A stretch of DNA of 9,565 bases, taken from positions 9,627 to 19,191 of the forward strand of contig DBDL01000162.1 in assembly GCA_002293545.1 (NCBI GenBank). The letters are read 5' to 3'. The notes beneath the pieces are model-generated. The model saw nothing but the letters and a program-made list of their open reading frames with translations, searched no databases and was not told the DNA's origin. Made by a program: the position numbers and the translations under genes. Shown one piece after another: positions 1 through 6,800 of the stretch (positions within the stretch are counted from its first letter, which is position 1; each line of letters begins with the position of its first letter). Source of the stretch: Lachnoclostridium sp. UBA933 (lineage in GTDB: Bacteria > Bacillota > Clostridia > Lachnospirales > Lachnospiraceae).

Positions 1-2
1 AC

Positions 3-3000
3 AGCAAGGACGATTATTATCAGATTAAATCGCAGGAAAACAGCTTTGTTTCAAAGGAACACCCGTTATATCAAAAATATGACTATGAGTATGATCCGTT
101 TTCCCTGCTGCCGGTTGCCGCAGCCGTATGGGAGGACGAAAACCATGTACACGTAACCAAATACCGGATTCATTATGATGTACTGCAATATGAGTGGATT
201 CAGGACGTGAATCAAAATATCAGCGAAGTGCTTTATAATCCGTTTGGGATGGTGACAGCCGCTTCCGGCTACGGACGAACCAATCAGACAGAGGAAGGCA
301 GCCGCCCCCTTTCAGAATATGTGAAGAAAGAGGGTGGATTTGATGCGGTTATCGGGTCAAAAGAGGAGTATGTGCAGAACGCAGGCAGTTATTATTACTA
401 TGACTTATTTGCTTACGACAGGGAGAAACAGCCGGTTTCCGTGATTGAGCTCCGCAATGAGCAGATTGCCGGGGAGGCGGAAAGGACTGACCGGGTCAGT
501 CTTTGCGCTACAAAGAAAGATGCCCCCCGGAATATCCGGTGCGGCATTACGTACTATGACGGTTTTGGATCAATTTTGCAAAAAAGGGAAGCATCTTCCC
601 CGGATACCTACAGTGTCAGCGGGCAGGTCTTATACAATGAAAACGGAGATAACATCATAGAATACACCCCTTATTTCTCTAAGACTCCGTATTATGAAGA
701 ACCCAAGGAAAAACTGGCATATGTAACGACATATTATGACGTATCAAACAGGGCGGTCAAAACGATAAAACCCTCTGCCGCACTTCCGGACGGCAGCCGC
801 CGTTCAGTATATGGCATGAATACATATACTCCATGGGAAATCCGAAAATACGATGAAAACGATACCGTTTTGGAGTCGGAATACTATCGGGAATTTATCA
901 GGCAGTATCCGGAAATGCCGGAGCAGGAATGGGCGGATCGTAGGGATGCCTTAGACAAAGCGTCTGTATTTCACGGGACGCCCGAAATAGAATTACTGGA
1001 CGTACTGGGGAACAAGTGCAGGGATTATATGGACAGTCTGCAAAACCATTATGTGGATTACCGGTACGGCAAAAATCAAAAGCTTTTGGACATGCTCAGT
1101 CAGGAAAACGGAGCCGCCGGACATATCGTTATGCATACCGTGTACACGATGCAAGGCGAAGTCCTTATTACGGATACGGGTGATTCCGGCAGGGAGATTA
1201 CCGTTTGCAATATCTTTTCCAAACCGGTTCATATGTGGGATGCCGGAGGGAATCACCGAATATACGGCTATGATTCATTGAACAGGCAGACGGCGCTTTG
1301 GCTGGACGGCGCGGGGTTGTTGGAAAAGACGGTATACGGAAATCCGGGCCCGTCCTGCACGGAGCGCAGTTGCGTAGGCAGGGTTACGGAAACGTATGAC
1401 CAGGCGGGGATGACGGTGTTTGATTCCTATACCATATCCGGCAAGCCATACAAAACGGGCAGAAAGTATTGCAAAGAGTATAAAGGTTCCATAGACTGGT
1501 CAGATATCCCCTCGGTAGAGATGGAAAGGGATGTATATTCGGATACGTTTACTTATAATCTGCTTCAGGACGTAGTGACCCATACCGCTCCGGACGATAC
1601 CGTACTGGATTATCATTATAACGGGAGAGGGCAGGTATCAGAGGTTTCGGTCCGGCCGGCAGACGGCGGCGGAGAGGGAGCCGTGAGGCTTTCCTATGCC
1701 CCTTGCGGGCTGCCAAGCCAGAAAATCTATCGCAACGGTTTTATAACGGAGTATAGTTATGACCGAAATACAACGTATTTAAACGGAATCAAGACGACCG
1801 ACGGTTCCGGCAAAACGATACAGAACTTTTTATATTATTATGATCCGGCTGGCAATATGACGAGAATACGGGATACCGTGCCGGATCGGATATGCAGTAA
1901 ACAGCAGATAACGGAAGCACTGCGGGATTATACATATGACGAACGGTATCAGCTGCTGAAAGCGTCCGGAAGGGAGTTGCCGGAAACCGCTTCCCCGACG
2001 GATTATGAGAAGATGGAAACATACCTTGAATGCTATACCTATGATCCCGCCGGCAATATGACGGGCATTTCCCATAAGGCGCCCAGCACGAACCGGACGA
2101 GGACGATGGAGGCGGCGGAGCATTCCAACCGTTTGGTCCGGGCGGACGGGAAATCGCTTGACTATGATGCGTCAGGCAATCTGACGAATATGTGCGGCGG
2201 GCAAGCACTCGTATGGGACAAATTAAACCGTCTGGCAAAGGTTACGGTGGTAGAGCGGGAAAATGAAGAATGCGACGGCGAATATTATCGGTATGACAGC
2301 GGCGGAATCCGGGTGAGGAAAGTGACGGAAAGAAAAACGGAGAGCGGAACCGAGATAACGGATAAACGATATATCGGAGCATATGAAAGAAAACTAATTT
2401 ACGGGGATACGGCATCCTTCGGTCAAAACAGTTCTTCTGAAGCGGATACGGTATCTTTCGGTCAAAATAACCTTTCTGCGGAGAACACGGCATTTCTGGA
2501 TAAAAGCAGTGTTCATTTGGAGAACGGAGATACGCCGCTGCTGACTTATTACAAATGGGATAAGGATGAGAGGCATCGGGAAACGGAGGAAGAGGGCAGT
2601 ATAAAGATACATTATCTGATGGAGGATCATTTGCATTCGGTTTCGATGGAAACGGATGAGGACGGGGTAATCCTTACGGTGGAGGAGTATCTTCCTTTTG
2701 GCGGAACGGCGGTGTCGTTTGGGGAAAAGTATGCTGTCAGGCGGAAAGAATACCGTTATTGCAGCAAAGAAAAAGACGGGTTTACAGGGTTTTATTACTA
2801 TGGGGCGCGGTATTACTGTGCGTCACTGGGGAGGATGATATCCGCCGACGGCTTGGAATACGTAAATCCTGAGAACAATAAGACCCTGAACCGCTATCGG
2901 TATTGTGCGAATAATCCGGTGACATTGGTAGATTTGGACGGGAACTGTGATACAAGACCGTGGCGGGCAGCAGGATCGGGGAAATCAAAAAAATCATTGT

Positions 3001-3428
3001 CAGGTCCCCCCGAAATCTTTGTCCGATTGGTTTCCGCAGCGGAAGCGGAGCTTACGATGCAGGAACATAAGCTGCTGCCCGTGATGCAGCGCGGCAAAGG
3101 CGGGAAATTAGTCGCAGTGAGAGGGGCAAAATGGATTGCGGCGCCGACAGTGGATAGAAAGTCAAGCGATTTAGGAAAACCGGGAACGCATGATCATATC
3201 ATGACCATTAGGACTGTACCAGGAACCCTGGAGTGGATGATGGGACGCGCTTTGGATTATGAAACCATGGAAGTAGGGAAGGGAGAGTCCGACTATCCGG
3301 ATCGGGTATTTGTAAAATCAAATGAAAAAGGTTCGTTTGGTATCGGATACGGCTTACTTGAGGAATTTAATACGATGATCATTGATATCGACGTCAAAGA
3401 AATAAAAGCAAGCAGGAGGCTGAAATGA
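3..3428 (+). CDS. Tc toxin TcB-TcC fusion, RHS-repeat cocoon with C-terminal effector (5' partial)
   Basis: The frame is open from the left edge, so 1141 codons of a longer gene are visible; the GTG at 207 is only the first start-like codon in view. Residues 1-300 read like the end of TcB: YNPFGMVTAASGYG, then YYDGFGSILQK (about 184-194), YTPYFS, and WEIRKYDENDTVL (from W279). From about residue 321 (FHGTPEIELLDVLGN) the sequence reads like TcC, with RHS YDxxGN repeats (YDPAGNMT at 613 and 680, YDASGNLT at 721), EEYLPFGGTAV, the core YYYGARYY and GRMISADG, and NNPVTLVDLDGN ending near residue 981. The span from about 321 to 980 is close to the usual TcC conserved core. In the family, TcB and TcC form a hollow shell that encloses the cleaved effector and docks on TcA. 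Here both are one chain, as in some other Tc systems. The stop overlaps the next gene by 4 bp. The family call is secure; the upstream SpvB part is inferred. Confidence 0.93.
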   Translation, partial: SKDDYYQIKSQENSFVSKEHPLYQKYDYEYDPFSLLPVAAAVWEDENHVHVTKYRIHYDVLQYEWIQDVNQNISEVLYNPFGMVTAASGYGRTNQTEEGSRPLSEYVKKEGGFDAVIGSKEEYVQNAGSYYYYDLFAYDREKQPVSVIELRNEQIAGEAERTDRVSLCATKKDAPRNIRCGITYYDGFGSILQKREASSPDTYSVSGQVLYNENGDNIIEYTPYFSKTPYYEEPKEKLAYVTTYYDVSNRAVKTIKPSAALPDGSRRSVYGMNTYTPWEIRKYDENDTVLESEYYREFIRQYPEMPEQEWADRRDALDKASVFHGTPEIELLDVLGNKCRDYMDSLQNHYVDYRYGKNQKLLDMLSQENGAAGHIVMHTVYTMQGEVLITDTGDSGREITVCNIFSKPVHMWDAGGNHRIYGYDSLNRQTALWLDGAGLLEKTVYGNPGPSCTERSCVGRVTETYDQAGMTVFDSYTISGKPYKTGRKYCKEYKGSIDWSDIPSVEMERDVYSDTFTYNLLQDVVTHTAPDDTVLDYHYNGRGQVSEVSVRPADGGGEGAVRLSYAPCGLPSQKIYRNGFITEYSYDRNTTYLNGIKTTDGSGKTIQNFLYYYDPAGNMTRIRDTVPDRICSKQQITEALRDYTYDERYQLLKASGRELPETASPTDYEKMETYLECYTYDPAGNMTGISHKAPSTNRTRTMEAAEHSNRLVRADGKSLDYDASGNLTNMCGGQALVWDKLNRLAKVTVVERENEECDGEYYRYDSGGIRVRKVTERKTESGTEITDKRYIGAYERKLIYGDTASFGQNSSSEADTVSFGQNNLSAENTAFLDKSSVHLENGDTPLLTYYKWDKDERHRETEEEGSIKIHYLMEDHLHSVSMETDEDGVILTVEEYLPFGGTAVSFGEKYAVRRKEYRYCSKEKDGFTGFYYYGARYYCASLGRMISADGLEYVNPENNKTLNRYRYCANNPVTLVDLDGNCDTRPWRAAGSGKSKKSLSGPPEIFVRLVSAAEAELTMQEHKLLPVMQRGKGGKLVAVRGAKWIAAPTVDRKSSDLGKPGTHDHIMTIRTVPGTLEWMMGRALDYETMEVGKGESDYPDRVFVKSNEKGSFGIGYGLLEEFNTMIIDIDVKEIKASRRLK
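2406..2522 (+). repeat. Three imperfect 39-bp in-frame tandem repeats within the RHS region
   Basis: Three adjacent 39-bp units begin at 2406, 2445 and 2484 and encode DTASFGQNSSSEA, DTVSFGQNNLSAE and NTAFLDKSSVHLE. By hand alignment units 1 and 2 agree at 30 of 39 bases; units 1 and 3 at about 22 of 39. A partial fourth echo, NGDTPLL, follows at 2523. The repeats keep frame and lie between the strand ending YIGAYERKLIYG and the LLTYYKWDKD strand, where TcC proteins vary in length. They are Ser/Asn/Glu-rich and probably form a loop on the shell. Confidence 0.75.
2601..2942 (+). other. RHS core and putative aspartyl autoprotease end of the TcC region
   Basis: This segment encodes IKIHYLMEDHLHSVSMETDEDG, EEYLPFGGTAV, YYYGARYYCASLGRMISADG and YRYCANNPVTLVDLDG, the strongly conserved block that closes the RHS shell. 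In TcC and Rhs proteins, conserved acidic and arginine residues here act as an intramolecular protease that releases the variable C-terminus just after a DPxG-type motif. Visible candidates are Arg966 (the R of YRYC), Asp977 and Asp979, numbered from position 3. The spacing of 13 residues between Arg966 and Asp979 matches the pattern I recall from TcC proteins. The motif is DLDGN, not DPDGL/M, so the proline and the hydrophobic residue after glycine are both replaced. Whether cleavage still occurs is not shown by the sequence. Confidence 0.75.
2943..3425 (+). other. Variable C-terminal effector (toxin) region of the TcB-TcC fusion
   Basis: After the conserved DLDG junction the protein runs for about 160 residues that I do not recognise as a named family. 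By position this is the hypervariable region, the part released inside the cocoon and injected into the target cell. It starts with a Ser/Gly/Lys-rich linker (SGKSKKSLSG), then FVRLVSAAEAEL (Arg1008), a GK-rich stretch, AKWIAAP (Lys1043-Trp1044), GTHDHIMTI (His1063, Asp1064, His1065), and GYGLLEEFN (Glu1120-Glu1121) near the end. The order xVRxVSxxEAEx ... KWIA ... C-terminal acidic pair is loosely like small ADP-ribosyltransferase-fold toxins in Rhs proteins, but this is a weak resemblance. A hand count gives 26 Lys/Arg against 21 Asp/Glu, so it is net basic. It is shorter than the 250-300 residue tails common in Photorhabdus TccC. Confidence 0.7.
3414..3419 (+). promoter_or_regulatory. Ribosome binding site (AGGAGG) for the small downstream gene
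   Basis: A full-consensus AGGAGG lies inside the last codons of the toxin gene, 5 nt before the ATG at 3425. With the ATGA stop/start overlap (3425-3428) it fixes the start of the 130-residue protein and implies translational coupling to the toxin tail. Confidence 0.85.
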
Positions 3429-3817
3429 AGAATAAATTTTTAAAGGAAATATTGGACATGCAGCAGCAATTAGAGGAAAGGGGGGAATGTGATTACCGGG
3501 AAGACAGGTTTAAAGACAATTTCCTGTTTCAGTATTCCCATACACCGGATAATGTGAGAGCCATTCAAAATATTGAATACGGGATTACCACACAGGATTA
3601 TGAGCCGCATATTGAAACCTATGGGCTGAAGATTAAGAATAAGAATGTTTCCCTGGCGGATATTGTTTACAGCCTTGAATGTGAGTTAATTGCCGATTGC
3701 CTGAAAAGGGGGTTTCCGGAGTTGTCGGCGGAGGAAATTGAATCGGCACAGCGCGTTCTGACCACATTATTGAATTCGCTGGAGTTTAGAAAGCGTACCG
3801 GAGAGAGTGAAACATAA
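3425..3817 (+). CDS. Small acidic protein of unknown family; candidate cognate immunity protein
   Basis: A 130-residue protein that I do not recognise. It begins MKNKFLKEILDMQQQLEERG, probably a helix. It then has a mixed middle (FLFQYSHTPDNVRAIQNIEYGITT, YEPHIETYGLKIKNKNVSLADI) and a helical acidic C-terminal part (LSAEEIESAQRVLTTLLNSLEF). There is no signal peptide or membrane segment, so it should be cytoplasmic. A hand count gives about 25 Asp/Glu and 17 Lys/Arg, net about -8, opposite to the basic toxin tail just upstream. Six sequence lines across it average about 41% G+C, below several lines of the RHS region (57-65%), although the RHS region also has AT-rich lines. Position right after a variable RHS effector, the 4-bp overlap and the charge suggest an immunity protein protecting the producer. 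It could instead be a chaperone or loading factor for the effector or cocoon. It does not resemble a TcE-type holin or a lysozyme. The gene is real with good confidence; its function is inference. Confidence 0.85.
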   Translation: MKNKFLKEILDMQQQLEERGECDYREDRFKDNFLFQYSHTPDNVRAIQNIEYGITTQDYEPHIETYGLKIKNKNVSLADIVYSLECELIADCLKRGFPELSAEEIESAQRVLTTLLNSLEFRKRTGESET

Positions 3818-3855
3818 AGGGATCATAGTAAATGTAACGTGTGAAGGTATATCAG

Positions 3856-3863
3856 AGGAGGTG
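3856..3863 (+). promoter_or_regulatory. Ribosome binding site (AGGAGGTG) for the TcA gene
   Basis: AGGAGGTG sits 6 nt before the GTG at 3870. An in-frame TAA at 3864-3866 lies between them, so GTG 3870 is the earliest possible start. The 52-bp gap 3818-3869 shows no inverted repeat with a T-run, so I see no terminator between the small gene and TcA, and no clear promoter either. Co-transcription is likely. Confidence 0.88.
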
Positions 3864-3869
3864 TAAAGC

Positions 3870-6800
3870 GTGATTTCATTAACTGGATTTTTGGAACAGA
3901 ACCCGGATATTGATTTGGTGTCGTTTGATTTTTTGAAAGAAGAAAATCTGGATGGGCTGAATTTTGGTGACGGGAACGTACGCCTTAAGCGGTTGAACGG
4001 CAGCGGAGCGGGTGAGAAAGATGACTTGCAGAACGGGGAGTTTGCAGGCGGAAAATCCGCACTGATCGAGGAAATAAAGGCGTATCAGCGGCTTTTGAGG
4101 ATTTCGTCCGAGGTGGACGCGGAAACGGCGGAATCGTTAAGGGATGCCGGGTTTGACTCTGCCATGAAGATTGCATCCCTCAGCAAGGAGAAGTTTGTCG
4201 GGGAAGCAGTGCCGGCTTTGGGGGAAGAAGCGGCGGAGGTGGCAGAAAGGATACATCAAGCCGCCGAAAACAGAAAAAATCAAGCCCTGCACTTGTGGGC
4301 GGCGGCACACGGCGTATTGTCCCCGTATACTCAGAGCATGAGGGTCAATTCAATTCAAGACGAAACCGTGGATTTTTTTGAACAGCTGCCAAGTTATCAG
4401 GAGATATTCGGGAGTTTGGATTATTGCGGGTGCAGCCATTGCAAATCCATATTCGGACCTGCGGCTTATCTTGTCGACCTGCTTCGTGTAACGGAAAAAT
4501 ATATTGAGGAACCGAACAAAAGCACGGCATCCGCAAGAAAAAGCCTCAAAGACCGGCGTCCGGACATTTATAATCTGCGTCTTACGTGTGACAATACGAA
4601 TCAAACGATGCCCTACACGGAAATTGTCATTCAGTTGCTGGAGCGTGTGGTGTTATCGAAATCGCCGGGCAATGAAATCTACAAACAATTGGCGCTGACT
4701 AACTATCCTTTTTATATGCCGATGCATTTAGAATTAGAAAAAATCAGGATTTATTTGAATGCGGTTAAGCTTAGATTAAGCGATGTATTTCAACTGATGC
4801 AAGTAGATGACGGGCAGACTTCCGCCGAGTATTTACGATTGTCCGCCGAAGAGCAGGTGCTCCTGACGACGGAGCAGACAAGCGAAGCCCACTTAAAAAC
4901 TTGCTACGGCGTCGGGAAGCTTGCGGATTTGAATACGGCGGAAACGTTTTGTTATCAGACAGGTATGACCAACACAGAACTGCGGGAGCTTGTATACCAG
5001 AACCTTTCCGAAAAAGAAACGGATATCCGGCTGCAGCGGTACTTCTTTATCAATCAGGGGCTTAGCTCCCCCGTTGCCATCGAACAAGAGGGGGATAAAA
5101 GGGTAATAAAAAATCTTAATGCCGGTGCACTGGACCGTATCCATCGTTTCATAAGGCTGTCGATGAAACTGGGATGGAGCTTTACCGAGTTGGACTGGGC
5201 GCTGCATTGCGTATGCGGGAAGGATTTTAAAATCAGTAAGGAATCCCTTTCCAAGCTGGCAAGGCTCAAGATGATCGCCGATAAGACGGGTTTATCCGTA
5301 TCCGGCGTATGCGGGATGGTCTTTGATTTAAAGACATACGGTCAATTGCGGACAGTGGGTGATGAGAACGAAAATGCCGTCCAAAATACCTGTTATGACC
5401 ATGTGTTCAATGGGAAAGGGATGGAGCCTTATCGTCCGAAATACAGCTTAAACAGTGCGTTCACACAGGATATATGGATATTGGCATTTGACGGCGACAA
5501 ACAAAACGAACAGTATAAAACCATCATGGAGCGCGTATCGTCCGGACTTAAAATAAGCCGGAGTGATGCCCTGCTGTTGATGCGTACTGTTTTTACGTCT
5601 TCCAAGGCGGAGATAACCGTTGAAAATCTGAGCTTACTATACGGTCATAAGAGTATGATGGAAATCATGGGTTTGGACGTACAGGAATATGTCATCCTAT
5701 TGAAATTATCCAACTACCGTATCGGGGAGGACCGTCTTGAATTTGTACTGCGCTTTCTCGAACTGGCAGAATTCTTTAAAGAATCAAAATTCACCGTATA
5801 CGAGCTTGACTATATGATAAACGGCGTTTCAAGCAGTTATTTGGACGTGTTTTACCGACAGGAGGACGTCGCGCCGTTCCTTGCCTCTTTGCCCGTCCTT
5901 GTCGGCAAGACCATATCCAAGATAGAAAGTGAACGAAATGAGCAGTTGGATAAGCTTAAGGAGCAAATCGCTTCCTTTTTCAGTAGTTCTATTCCGGAAT
6001 TGGATGCGGTATGGTACCTGTCCGGCGCACCGGACCTTTTGGAGGTGTTCATTCAATACGGCAGGGAGGAAAAAGACACGCCCGGCGAAATATTAACGCA
6101 ATTTTCACGGAGTCTGGTTTTGGTTAAGAAGCTGGGGTTTTGCGCAAGCGAAACCGAGAGCGTGAAAGAATATCATGAAAAATATGGAATCAGCGACTTG
6201 AAAAAACCGGATTTGCAAAACATTGTCCGCCTGTTCCAATGGAAATCATTGGGCAACCGCTTGACGGACATCCACAGGGACTTGCTGACATACATAAAGG
6301 CAGAAAATGATGAGCAGGCGGCATTGGCACTGCATTCGGTGATGAACTTGGAAAAAGACCGGTTAAGTGAGCTTTTGGGATTTTTTAAGCAGGGCAATGC
6401 CGTCGTGCGTTTGTCTTGTATGGTAAGTGCGATTGGCGTAATGAAAAAACTGGCGTCGGATTTTGATTTTCTTAAGGAGCTTTCCGCCCTTTCGCAAAAG
6501 AACGCCAAAGAGCATTGGAATGATTATACGAAAACCAGTAAAAATCTTGCGGCGGCTGTGAAATCCCGTTATGAAAACAATGATTGGGACGGGGTTTTCA
6601 GCAAGCTTACGCTGGAGGAACAGAACATAAGACGGAGAGCGCTGGTCGGCGTGTCGATTACGATCCTTTCCCAAGAGCCTTCTGCAAAGTGGGTGAAGCA
6701 TCCCAGACATTTGTATGAATACCTCCTGATTGACGTGGAAATGGAGGCGGACATGCAGATTTCCTATGTGAAGGAGGCTCTCAATGCGGTACAGCTTTAT

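Noticed and set aside
207..209. GTG as a start codon for the TcB-TcC gene
   Set aside because: The frame is open and reads as TcB-like protein from position 3 onward, with no RBS before 207; the true start is outside the window.
1789..2238. 149-codon antisense frame
   Set aside because: Lies wholly within the RHS region on the opposite strand, with proline/serine-rich low-complexity sequence typical of a shadow of YDxxGN-coding DNA and no recognisable domain.
3818..3869. Possible terminator or promoter between the small gene and TcA
   Set aside because: No stem-loop with a T-run and no convincing -35/-10 pair in these 52 bases; only the ribosome binding site is supported.
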